In this document: positions 26,192-34,018 of the stretch, in pieces
How the letters are laid out: each line of letters opens with the position of its first letter
Position numbering within the stretch: position 1 is the stretch's first letter
NCBI RefSeq assembly: GCF_014222285.1
Contig: NZ_JACKZS010000039.1
Span: 1-44,385 of the forward strand
DNA: 44,385 nt
Origin: Nostoc sp. UCD121
Lineage (GTDB): Bacteria; Cyanobacteriota; Cyanobacteriia; Cyanobacteriales; Nostocaceae
Direction: 5' to 3'
Notes under the pieces: generated by a model
Seen by the model: only the letters and a program-made list of their open reading frames with translations
What the model was told of the DNA's origin: nothing
Database searches by the model: none
Translations under genes and position numbers: made by a program

Positions 26192-26745
26192 TATTTATCT
26201 ATGATTTGTAAGGTTAATCATTTTTACTTAGCAAGAGTCTTAGATGTATTTCTGCTTGATGACATACTTCTATTTGTTTCTACCAAAGAACTTAGCGATC
26301 GCATTAATAATTAAATATTTAAAAATTATTATCACTTAACTAAAATACCATAACAGGCTATTTTATAATTGCATCTTTATGCAATCATTAAAATCCGATT
26401 TGTACATTATAATATTTAGCAGTTATACCAATTTTATGTGAAAATGTACTTTATTTAAGTAGTGGCAATACCCTGCAAAAAGACCTCTGCTTCTACATAA
26501 ATTGCCACTACAGCCTGTAGCTTTGTATCAGTCTTATAGGCACATCTTGAGACAAAAAAATTAGTATCAAATAATAAATGCAATCGCGTAATCGCTGACT
26601 TAAGTAAGTTGGCACAATAAAATCAAACTAGGCGAAAACCCTTATACCTATCGCCTTATCCAACGATAATTATTTACGTTCACTTACTTATCAGTTCGCT
26701 AATCACCAGGGAACTTGAAATACAAACAATTTACGCCATCTCTAT
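26192..26745. other. Upstream region of the TpsB gene
   Basis: No gene is visible in these 554 bp. The region contains the stem-loop at 26459-26511 and several AT-rich stretches, and is presumed to carry the TpsB promoter. Confidence 0.35.
26459..26511. repeat. 11-bp inverted repeat, 31-nt spacer
   Basis: GTAGTGGCAAT (26459-26469) pairs exactly with ATTGCCACTAC (26501-26511). This could be a miniature dispersed element or a large hairpin in the TpsB leader or in the 3' region of the upstream gene. Confidence 0.55.
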
Positions 26746-27309
26746 TTAGAATTGGGACACTATTGTTTCCACATCTACAGATGAACATTGTCGTAGATCA
26801 TCGCAAGTATACGCTATTACTGAGCCATCAGGCTCAACAGAAAACAAAAAATTATCAGCCGCATAAGTAGGGTGTCTTCTGGAAGTTCCAGGATAGACAG
26901 GATTATATCCCAATAAAACTAATCCTTGAGAAGAAGATTTGAGGCTAATTTCTTGGTCTACAGCCTGCTTTTTATTTATCCTAGAGTCAAAATATCTAGT
27001 TCTCATCGCTCCAGAATATCCGCTCATTACCAGGACGCTTTCATAGACAACTCCATCAATGCTATATCTTAGCTTCCAACTTCCGTAGAGCGGAGAATTT
27101 GCATCTACGAGTTGCGCGATGAACTTCGTTGCATCAGATGAAGATTGAGAAACATCTGGTGTTTGTATTAAGGCATTTCTCCCATCTGCTGACTTGATAC
27201 CAAATAATCCAATTCCAGCAACTAAAATTGCAATCGAAGCCGTTTGTTTGAAATTTGGTAATGTAAAAGCTGTTGCTAAAATTGTGTTACAAATTGGTTT
27301 AGAAAACAT
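26746..27309 (-). CDS. Exported protein of unknown function
   Basis: A 187-residue protein with a hydrophobic segment at about 22-40 (TASIAILVAGIGLFG) preceded by a basic region, suggesting a signal peptide or anchor. The rest is beta-rich: LYGSWKLRYSIDGVVYESVLVM, then SGAMRTRYFDSR and LVLLGYNPVYPG. There is a C-terminal cysteine pair, YTCDDLRQCSS. The GSWKLRY opening resembles small lipocalin-like or beta-barrel binding proteins, but I cannot name the family. I chose the ATG at 27309 because AGAGG lies at 27316-27320 with 6-nt spacing; an in-frame TTG two codons earlier would touch that site. It is 554 bp upstream of the TpsB gene on the same strand, too far to assume an operon. Confidence 0.7.
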   Translation of the reverse strand: MFSKPICNTILATAFTLPNFKQTASIAILVAGIGLFGIKSADGRNALIQTPDVSQSSSDATKFIAQLVDANSPLYGSWKLRYSIDGVVYESVLVMSGYSGAMRTRYFDSRINKKQAVDQEISLKSSSQGLVLLGYNPVYPGTSRRHPTYAADNFLFSVEPDGSVIAYTCDDLRQCSSVDVETIVSQF

Positions 27310-28100
27310 AATCAACCTCTAAATCTGAGTTAAAACAATAACGGTATTTTCATCAGCAACGGTTGATAAATCGATGAGTTTTGCTGTTTTTCGATTCATG
27401 AACCGTTTCTTTAATACTCAGATTAAGGGAAGCGACTAGGAAATACATTCACCTTTTATGCACATATACATGCCTAATTTGGATGGTGTGATCGCATAAT
27501 AGTACCTGCTATTTTGCAGAAAACTGCATATAGGAATCGTATTTGATTTTTGAAATTATCTACGTGGGCGGGGAGTGGGGAGTAGGGAGTAGGGAATAAG
27601 GAATTAGGCTTTTCGATCTGTACCGAGCTTTTTCAGAAATCAAGCACTAGTTCTATATAGGATTTTGTAATGTTGCCTATCAAAAATATAAATATGTCTC
27701 ACACACAGGGCATTTTACGCAGTCGTTCCTGCTTTCTTCGCTCGACTTTATCCAAAATTAAGAACTCGGCTTTCTTTATCCGGCAAAAACCCTGGCTTTT
27801 TGGCACATACTTTTTCCAAAAATTATCCCATCTTGTGGGGTGGGCAAAATGAGCGCCGTATAAACTGGGCGCTCATGTTGCCCACCCCACAATCAATAAT
27901 TGTATTTTTTTATTTGGAAGTCCCTAAACTTTGCAGTCAGCCCGTCCTTATGAAGCGAAGATGATTACAAAGGTTAAAGGGTTGAACGAGGCCAAGATGT
28001 CAACTTTAGAAGTTTTAAGGGCTGTAGAGATAAATTCAGAATGTTCAATGACTGTCAACTTTCGCTAAATTGGAAAAAGGAAAACTCAAGGAAATCTTAA
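27310..28100. other. Divergent intergenic region before the response regulator
   Basis: This 791-bp gap carries the promoters of the minus-strand exported protein and the plus-strand response regulator. It also carries a G/A-rich tract (27567-27600, GGGGAGTGGGGAGTAGGGAG-type tandem repeat) and the long hairpin at 27833-27892. A 60-codon frame at 27670-27852 runs into that hairpin and is not supported. Confidence 0.4.
27833..27892. repeat. Long near-perfect hairpin, MITE-like
   Basis: The left arm, 27833-27857 (TTGTGGGGTGGGCAAAATGA-GCGCC), is complementary to the right arm, 27868-27892 (GGCGCTCATGTTGCCCACCC-CACAA), with a central mismatch and a loop of about 10 nt. The GTGGGGTGGGCA/TGCCCACCCCAC core is a common dispersed repeat in filamentous cyanobacteria. 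It sits about 210 bp before the response regulator start. Confidence 0.7.
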
Positions 28101-28796
28101 ATGTCAGCACAATTGTTACTGGTGGATGATGAACCAGGGATACGGGAAGCCGTGAAAGACTATTTGCAAGAGAGCGGTTTCAGCGTTCAAGTCGCCAGTA
28201 ACGCCCTTGAAGGTTGGGAATGGATGCAGATGAATACACCTGACTTAGTGATATCGGATGTCATGATGCCTCAAGTGGATGGTTATCAGTTCCTCAAGCA
28301 ACTGCGAGAAGACCCCCGCTTCCAAGCGCTGCCAGTAGTATTTTTAACTGCTAAGGGTATGACTGGCGATCGCATCCAAGGCTATCATGCTGGTGTTGAT
28401 GCCTATTTACCCAAACCCTTCGATCCTGATGAGTTAGTGGCTATAGTCGAAAATTTGCTAGCCCGCCGCGCTGCTAAGGCTACAACTACAGGAGATGACG
28501 CTGAAACACCCGATCTTGCTGAACTAGCCAATCAGATTGCCCAAATTAAAGCATTATTAACCCAAAGAAATGCCATTTCCCAATCGCCAGCCCCTTTTAA
28601 AATTGATTTGACTCCCAGAGAACAAAGTGTTTTAAACTTGGTCGCTGAAGGGTTGATGAATAAAGAAATCGCCCGTCGTTTGGAAACCAGCGTCCGCAAT
28701 GTAGAAAAGTACGTCAGCCGTTTGTTTAGTAAAACTGGCACTAACAGCCGTACAGAGTTAGTTCGTTTTGCTCTAGAACACGGTCTGGCTAAATAG
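28101..28796 (+). CDS. NarL/LuxR-type response regulator (Ycf29-like)
   Basis: A 231-residue response regulator. The receiver domain (1-120) has the acidic pair DD (9-10), the phospho-acceptor Asp53 in LVISDVMMP, Thr83 and Lys105 (LPKPF). A linker of about 45 residues follows, and then a LuxR-type helix-turn-helix at about 167-228 (LTPREQSVLNLVAEGLMNKE... VRNVEKYVSRLF). The architecture and sequence resemble cyanobacterial and plastid Ycf29. That assignment is by recall and not certain; no cognate histidine kinase is nearby. It should bind DNA as a phosphorylation-controlled dimer. The ATG has AAGGAA about 8 nt upstream. A GC-rich inverted purine/pyrimidine repeat follows the stop codon directly. 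Confidence 0.92.
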   Translation: MSAQLLLVDDEPGIREAVKDYLQESGFSVQVASNALEGWEWMQMNTPDLVISDVMMPQVDGYQFLKQLREDPRFQALPVVFLTAKGMTGDRIQGYHAGVDAYLPKPFDPDELVAIVENLLARRAAKATTTGDDAETPDLAELANQIAQIKALLTQRNAISQSPAPFKIDLTPREQSVLNLVAEGLMNKEIARRLETSVRNVEKYVSRLFSKTGTNSRTELVRFALEHGLAK

Positions 28797-28799
28797 GTA

Positions 28800-28962
28800 T
28801 TGGGCATTGGGCAAAAGAGGCAGAGGTGCAGGGGGCAGGGGGCAAAAGAGGCAGAAGGGCAGGGGAGAAAATGAATTACCTCTTTCCCCTCTGCTCCCTG
28901 CTCCCTGCCCCCTGCTCCCCTCCTTCTTCCTTATCTCCCTCATCTTCCCCTGCTCCCTTACT
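28800..28962. repeat. Low-complexity purine tract followed by complementary pyrimidine tract
   Basis: A G/A-rich stretch (28820-28870, units such as GGGGGCAGGGGGC and AAAAGAGGCAG) is followed by a C/T-rich stretch (28880-28962, CTCCCTGCTCCCTGCCCCC). The two are largely complementary and can fold back on each other. These are diverged copies of the GGGGAGCAGGG-type tandem repeats of Nostoc in opposite orientations. Lying 4 bp after the response regulator stop, the structure could act as a terminator, although no U-run is present. Confidence 0.6.
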
Positions 28963-29417
28963 CTTAGGTAACTGGCTGCCAAACCATAACCTAATACTGG
29001 TAATAGATAAAACATAAGTATTTCAGCAAATCGGGCACTTAGCTAAAGTAAAAAACTAAAAGCAAGACTATTTATGTTTACTTTGGTCTTTTAGGTTTTT
29101 ATTTGATTTGCGCCTGTTGTCCAATTCCCATCTGTAAAGACACAGGTTTTTTCTTCCTGCAATTTTTTGATAAAAACTCGGTAAAATGCACCCGGTTGAG
29201 TTGGCTCTCAGATTCTACCAGTACCCTTTGCTACAAAGTTTTTTAATAGAGGAAACTGTTCCTGGGACTTTGTGCTGCTAAATAAGACTTTCACAAAGTA
29301 GAAATCACAATATTTTGATGAATTCTACTTGCTGCTTAGTATTTATTGCAACGGGGCTAAGGGATCAACATTTGATTTGATGCCCAATTCATGCTTTTCA
29401 CTACTTAAATTACACCT
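28963..29417. other. Intergenic region, no gene seen
   Basis: AT-rich DNA between the low-complexity repeat and the stop of the small minus-strand gene, where the plus-strand response regulator and that gene converge. AAGAC (29063-29067) and GTCTT, followed by a T-rich stretch near 29095, could form a weak terminator. Nothing else is supported. Confidence 0.3.
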
Positions 29418-29702
29418 TTAAGTTGGTGGGTTTTCAGCAGCATTACGCAAGCGCATAAGCTGACGGCGCATTTGAGGTGAAGCTTTAAACTCAGACACTT
29501 CCTGCGCTTTAACGGACGCTTGTAGCGTCTCTAGAAAGTCATCAGAGCCTTCTGTTAAAGCATCAAGTAGCACTTGTAAGAGTTGCTCGCGATCGCTCAA
29601 TAGACTCTTTTCCTCAATCAACCGGAACTTGAGATGGATTTCGCACTCATAAACACCTACTTCGAGATTATTTATCTGGCGTGGTAATGCTTTGGAGTTC
29701 AT
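29418..29702 (-). CDS. Small cyanobacterial protein, probably Npun_R1517-type heterocyst differentiation regulator
   Basis: A 94-residue, charged, helix-rich protein (NNLEVGVYECEIHLKFRLIE, then REQLLQVLLDALTEGSDDFLETL and a basic tail QMRRQLMRLRNA). No signal peptide or membrane helix is present, so it should be cytoplasmic. From memory it matches a highly conserved family of heterocystous cyanobacteria that databases name after Npun_R1517 and describe as a heterocyst differentiation transcriptional regulator; I cannot verify this here. If right, it supports a heterocyst-forming host. The ATG at 29702 has AAGGA about 12 nt upstream. An 880-bp intergenic region lies between this gene and the divergent ndhM, leaving ample space for complex regulation. 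Confidence 0.7.
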   Translation of the reverse strand: MNSKALPRQINNLEVGVYECEIHLKFRLIEEKSLLSDREQLLQVLLDALTEGSDDFLETLQASVKAQEVSEFKASPQMRRQLMRLRNAAENPPT

Positions 29703-30583
29703 AACTATTGAGATTCCTTTACTTGGTTGTCATGAGGGTAAGGAGGTAGATGTCCAGCAAAAATTCTTTATATCTCTTTTGAATCCAAAGTGCTTGAATT
29801 AAGAATTTTTCTTCATCAATCACTTTTGTAATCCATTTCACTCTCCTGTGTTTTATTTACAAGCTAAATTTTCACTGTCTAGATTTTGATGTTCCTGTGC
29901 CAGATGTAGCTTATGGTAAGCCATAACTATTATTCAGTTTTTAAGATTCTACACAATAAAGTTTCTGTAAGAAGTTGTTCAACCTTTTTAAAGCTTTTTA
30001 CATCAACTTTATGTGAACGTCAATAACAGTTGGACTTGTTACTTTAATTTTGGTGTTTATACGTAAGTAAAATCGCTTAATTTTTTTGAACTTATGACAG
30101 CCAGAGGTCGATGTAGCACTATTCAGTGAAATTACTTGATGTACGTTTTTTGCAATAGGAAATTCCGAAGAAATTCGTCAGCAGAATTATTAAGGTAAAA
30201 ACTTTTGTTCTCCATAAAAAAATGTACACAGATCAAATTATTCCTTGTGAGTGCTTCCCCTTACTGGCTTTTAGGCTTTATGAGTAAGAAAACCCTAGCA
30301 GTAGTTAAGATTCACACACCACTTTGACTTGTTTGTATACCCTAAATGAAAAAGTAATTTTTACAGAAAAATAATTGCACTACTGACAGTACTAGCTGCT
30401 AAATGTGTCTTGAACTCATAACAGAAGGAGTAAGTTAATTCAGTACAGGTGATATTTTTACTTATGCCCATTCAATATACCCTTTTGAAACTGCGTTCAA
30501 AGCTTGTAAATTGAGAGCATTCAAGCTTGAATATAGCGTTTACAATAATTTCAGTGTAATCCACCCAAATCTTACACCCTTTT
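29703..30583. promoter_or_regulatory. Long divergent intergenic region upstream of ndhM
   Basis: This 881-bp AT-rich region holds the promoters of two genes transcribed apart, the small heterocyst-type protein gene and ndhM. No open frame or hairpin is convincing, and I could not find a full GTA-N8-TAC NtcA site. Confidence 0.4.
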
Positions 30584-30949
30584 ATGGATAACCCGATGCT
30601 GCTCAAGTCCACAACCCGTCATGTCCGCATTTTTGCAGGCGAAATTGACCGGGATGGCGACCTAGTTCCAAGTCAACAGGTCTTAACGTTAGATATTGAC
30701 CCAGATAACGAATTCAACTGGAATGAAGACGCGCTGCAAAAAGTTTATCGAAAATTTGATGAACTAGTAGAAGCATCCAGTGGCGCAGACCTCACGGACT
30801 ATAATTTGCGCCGTGTGGGGTCAGACTTAGAGCATTATCTGCGATCGCTCCTGCAAGGCGGCGAAATCAGCTACAATCTGTCTGCCCGCGTTACCAACTA
30901 CAGCATGGGAGTCCCCCAAGTTGCAATTGACGACAAACAAGTAAGCTAA
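30584..30949 (+). CDS. ndhM: NAD(P)H-quinone oxidoreductase subunit M (NDH-1)
   Basis: A 121-residue protein that matches NdhM of the cyanobacterial and chloroplast NDH-1 complex. Diagnostic segments are LLKSTTRHVRIF, LTLDIDPDNEFNWNEDALQK, YRKFDELVEA, LTDYNLRRVGSDLEHYLRSL and the C-terminal NYSMGVPQ. NdhM is a small peripheral subunit of the hydrophilic arm, needed for respiratory and cyclic electron flow through ferredoxin. The gene stands alone, as is usual in cyanobacteria where ndh genes are scattered. Two possible ATG starts are four codons apart (30584 and 30596); the second gives the MLLKST start common in the family. A terminator-like hairpin follows at 31010. Confidence 0.95.
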   Translation: MDNPMLLKSTTRHVRIFAGEIDRDGDLVPSQQVLTLDIDPDNEFNWNEDALQKVYRKFDELVEASSGADLTDYNLRRVGSDLEHYLRSLLQGGEISYNLSARVTNYSMGVPQVAIDDKQVS

Positions 30950-31009
30950 AAAGTTGCTAAGAGTCTGGCTGAACCCTTCTGACAATTCAAGCAACTCATC
31001 AGCAAAATC

Positions 31010-31054
31010 CCCCTTCCCGACGTAGGAAGGGGAAATTCATCCAGTACTTTTTTT
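31010..31054 (+). terminator. Likely ndhM terminator
   Basis: CCCCTTCC (31010-31017) pairs with GGAAGGGG (31025-31032) across a 7-nt loop, about 60 bp after the ndhM stop. A run of eight or more T residues lies at about 31048-31055. The distance between stem and T-run is longer than in a classical rho-independent terminator. Confidence 0.5.
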
Positions 31055-31081
31055 TGCCAAAATTATATTTGCTATTCTTAA

Positions 31082-31285
31082 TTCTTAATTAAAGTTAATT
31101 GTTGCTATCCTACTTATAAACTAAATAAATCCCAATATTCTCTGCCTCTTGATGATGCGATAATTCAGCAAAAGCTTGGGGCACAGTTATGCTTGGGTTA
31201 TGCTTTGTTAACAGGGTTGGAGCTAGTTGCTTTGGCGATTGAGAGTCACAGAGCAATAGAAGCTATGATGAGGCTGGAGGGTTGA
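31082..31285 (+). pseudogene. Open-frame remnant without start codon, unknown
   Basis: A 67-codon open frame ends at a TGA at 31283-31285 and has no ATG except two adjacent ones near its end. Its last 45 residues (LDDAIIQQKLGAQLCLGYAL, then LTGLELVALAIESHRAIEAM) look protein-like, with a helical hydrophobic pattern. I do not recognise it. It may be the 3' end of a decayed gene in the 505-bp gap between ndhM and the phosphatase gene. Confidence 0.25.
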
Positions 31286-31454
31286 CTTAGGAGCGTGTTT
31301 TTTAGATAAGTTAAGTATTAGCACCTGCTGATATCCGCCAGCTAAAATCATCATCTAAAGTCTGGGTATGTCAATTTTAAGAAAGATGAGCGGTCTAGAT
31401 TGTCCCTACTAATGCTGTTAAAGAAATTGCCAATCGCTGATCGGTGCGAAAACT
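31286..31454. other. Short leader before the PP2C gene
   Basis: No gene is visible in these 169 bp. The stretch is presumed to include the promoter of the phosphatase gene that starts at 31455; no specific elements could be assigned. Confidence 0.3.
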
Positions 31455-33740
31455 ATGGAAAATGACGCGGCAACGCTCTACTGTCCAAATGAAAATTGTC
31501 AGGCTGCCAACCCCCTGACTCACAAGTTTTGCCAGCGATGTTCCACGCCCTTACCCAAAAATTATCTCTGGGCTGTGGTAGATGGCCCAAGTGTGGGTAG
31601 CCCTGGAGAAATATTAGCCGATCGCTATTTAGTCGTTGAGAAATTTATTCTTTTAGACACGAAACCTGGTTTCTTAGCACTAACACCTGAGTTAGAGAAT
31701 TTACAGCCTCTAAGAGCTTACCTGAGACTCATTCCCTATCGCTTACACGTACCACAGGTATATGGAGTCATTTTTATAGCTGACGGATCTTCCCATGAAA
31801 GAGAAATATTACTCTTAGAAAAACCGCCACTATTTAAACCGCCACTATTAGTAGATGACACAATCCAAGTGTATTTGGGCAGCGAGTTAACCACCGCTTG
31901 GCGTGATGCAACATCGATGCGCCAACTCAATTGGTTATGGCAAATAGCTCATCTGTGGCAACCTCTGGCAAGTGAAGGTGTCGCTTCTAGCTTGCTTGAC
32001 TCATCTGTATTACGGGTAGAAGGATCGTTAGTCCGGTTGTTAGATTTGCGTTTCGACAGCGAAATATCACCAGAATTGCCGCAGTTAGGTGAATTTTGGC
32101 AGCAGTTGGTACATGAAGCCAAACCAGCCATAACTGAATTTGTTGAGCAGGTTAGCCTTTCTTTAATTCAGGGAGAGATTAACTCAACTGACCAATTGAT
32201 TACAGTTTTAGATCAGGGACTGGCACAATTAGGGCGATCGCAAACGCCTACGATCAAAATTATCACCAAAACCGACACTGGCCCAAGTCGCCAACGCAAC
32301 GAAGATGCCTGTAGCCCTCCCAGTGGAACTCTGATAAGCAAACCACCCCAGCCAACGGCTTTAGCAATCGTCTGTGATGGCATCGGTGGTCACGAAGGTG
32401 GCAATGTCGCCTCAAATTTAGCCATTGAAACAATCCAGCAACAGGTACAGCAATTAACAAAAGTTCCCTACGACCACATAGACCCCTCACTACTGCTGAA
32501 TGACCTAGAAAAAGCAGTGGCAATTGCCAATGACAAAATTAGTCAGCGCAATGACAGTGAAAATCGCCAAGGGCGACAGCGCATGGGCACGACTTTAGTC
32601 ATGGCATTGCCTGTTGCACATGAAATGTACATTACCCATGTAGGTGATAGTCGTGCTTACTGGATTACCCGCCAAGGCTGTTATCAAGTTACCCTTGATG
32701 ATGATGTCGCTTCCCGTGAAGTGCGGCTAGGCTATGCCATTTACCGCGACGCTGTACAACAAAGTTCTGCCGGCTCTCTCGTCCAGGCTTTGGGTATGGG
32801 GCCCAGCACTTCATTGCATCCCACCTCGGCACGGTTTATGCTCGACGAAGATGCGATTTTTCTGCTCACATCCGATGGTTTGAGTGATTTTGATCGGGTG
32901 GAGGAATACTGGGAAACAGAAATTTTGCCGATTCTAGTTGGGGAAGCAAACCTCGCCAATGTTGCCGATAGATTAATCGAAATTGCTAATACTAAAAACG
33001 GACACGATAATGTCACCATCGCTTTAGTTCATTATCAAGTCCAATATTGGGAACCAGAAATTACCATCAAAGCCTTCATTCCAGAGAGTTATTCTGCCAA
33101 AACTGTTGATTTTGCATCCAGGACAACAGATGCAACCCTTTTAGGTAGCCCAAACCACAAAACTCAGGTGATTCCCGACACTGAGCCTGCTAAAAATCGC
33201 CAATTACCGCTACAGTGGATTGTTCCTTTAATATTTGTGGTGATAGCAGGCTCTTTAGGATTGTTCGTGAAGGAATTGCGATCGCCATCAGGCTCATTTC
33301 CATTTCTTCCCAATCCCACAGCAACTCAAAAGCCTACCGCCGAAGCGACACCCGTAGCGCGATCGCTTGATAACCTTTCTGCTGGCTGGGTAATTCAAAC
33401 CAACAAGGAAATCCCCTTGAGGAATAAACCATCGCTTCCCTCTGGAGCTTTTTTACAAGTTATCAACACAAATCCAAATCCCAAACCTGCTTCTGGAAAT
33501 CTTTCGGTTTCTATGCGAGTCTGTCCAAGCAAAAACACGCCAACTCCAGCTAATACTAATAAACCAGCAGTAACTTCCTCAGTTCCACCCAATTTGAAAC
33601 CTTTACCGGAAACAGTATTGCTGGACTTATCCCAACTAAAAAGCTTTGGTGTATCTGTTTTACAATCAGATGTACCAAATCCATGTGCAACCGTTACGCA
33701 ACCGCCAGCTACTCCATCAGCTGACACCAGTCCAACTTAA
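31455..33740 (+). CDS. Zinc-ribbon / pseudokinase-like / PP2C phosphatase with membrane anchor
   Basis: A 761-residue multidomain protein. A zinc ribbon with four Cys (C10, C15, C26, C29) opens it. Residues of about 50-255 begin GEILADRYLVVEKF like a Ser/Thr-kinase N-lobe, and contain SLVRLLDLRFD where a kinase has its DFG segment, but no HRD or glycine loop is seen; I infer a degenerate kinase fold. A PP2C (PPM) phosphatase follows at about 265-530 with the metal-binding Asp positions: RNEDA (281-285), CDGIGGHEGG (307-316), GDSRA (397-401), SDGLSD (473-478) and GHDN (516-519). A transmembrane helix at 586-605 and a Pro/Ser/Thr-rich tail with two Cys follow. It should dephosphorylate pSer/pThr proteins at the membrane. 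The two downstream genes run in the same direction. Confidence 0.9.
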   Translation: MENDAATLYCPNENCQAANPLTHKFCQRCSTPLPKNYLWAVVDGPSVGSPGEILADRYLVVEKFILLDTKPGFLALTPELENLQPLRAYLRLIPYRLHVPQVYGVIFIADGSSHEREILLLEKPPLFKPPLLVDDTIQVYLGSELTTAWRDATSMRQLNWLWQIAHLWQPLASEGVASSLLDSSVLRVEGSLVRLLDLRFDSEISPELPQLGEFWQQLVHEAKPAITEFVEQVSLSLIQGEINSTDQLITVLDQGLAQLGRSQTPTIKIITKTDTGPSRQRNEDACSPPSGTLISKPPQPTALAIVCDGIGGHEGGNVASNLAIETIQQQVQQLTKVPYDHIDPSLLLNDLEKAVAIANDKISQRNDSENRQGRQRMGTTLVMALPVAHEMYITHVGDSRAYWITRQGCYQVTLDDDVASREVRLGYAIYRDAVQQSSAGSLVQALGMGPSTSLHPTSARFMLDEDAIFLLTSDGLSDFDRVEEYWETEILPILVGEANLANVADRLIEIANTKNGHDNVTIALVHYQVQYWEPEITIKAFIPESYSAKTVDFASRTTDATLLGSPNHKTQVIPDTEPAKNRQLPLQWIVPLIFVVIAGSLGLFVKELRSPSGSFPFLPNPTATQKPTAEATPVARSLDNLSAGWVIQTNKEIPLRNKPSLPSGAFLQVINTNPNPKPASGNLSVSMRVCPSKNTPTPANTNKPAVTSSVPPNLKPLPETVLLDLSQLKSFGVSVLQSDVPNPCATVTQPPATPSADTSPT

Positions 33741-33866
33741 TTAAATACTCGATAAACTGGTAAAAACCTGGAATAATAACAAGTAACAATCAAAGTAAAA
33801 AACTTACAAGGTCAAAAAATAGAAAATTTTCACCTTGAAGAATTGTTATTTTAAATTATCAAGAAA

Positions 33867-33981
33867 GGCAGGAGGACGTTCGGCGATCGCTCAGTCGAGC
33901 CGCAGAGGGCAGTTCTTCCTGGAGAAAAACTACCTGATGTTCGTGGACTCGCTTGCCGCCGGCGCTATCCTACCTCCTGCC
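33867..33981. repeat. 115-bp element with 9-bp inverted ends between PP2C and CHAT-FHA genes
   Basis: GGCAGGAGG (33867-33875) and CCTCCTGCC (33973-33981) form inverted ends around a GC-rich interior. The interior includes a HIP1 site, an imperfect palindrome at 33911-33931 (AGTTCTTCCTGGAGAAAAAC-T) and GCCGCCGGCGC near 33955. No open frame of interest is present. It looks like an inserted miniature element and may carry a transcription signal for the next gene. Confidence 0.5.
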
Positions 33982-34018
33982 TCCTTCCATTGTTTTTAGC
34001 TTTTAATTTTATGAATCC

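Noticed and set aside
27670..27852. 60-codon plus-strand open frame
   Set aside because: It ends inside a long hairpin repeat and has no homology that I recognise.
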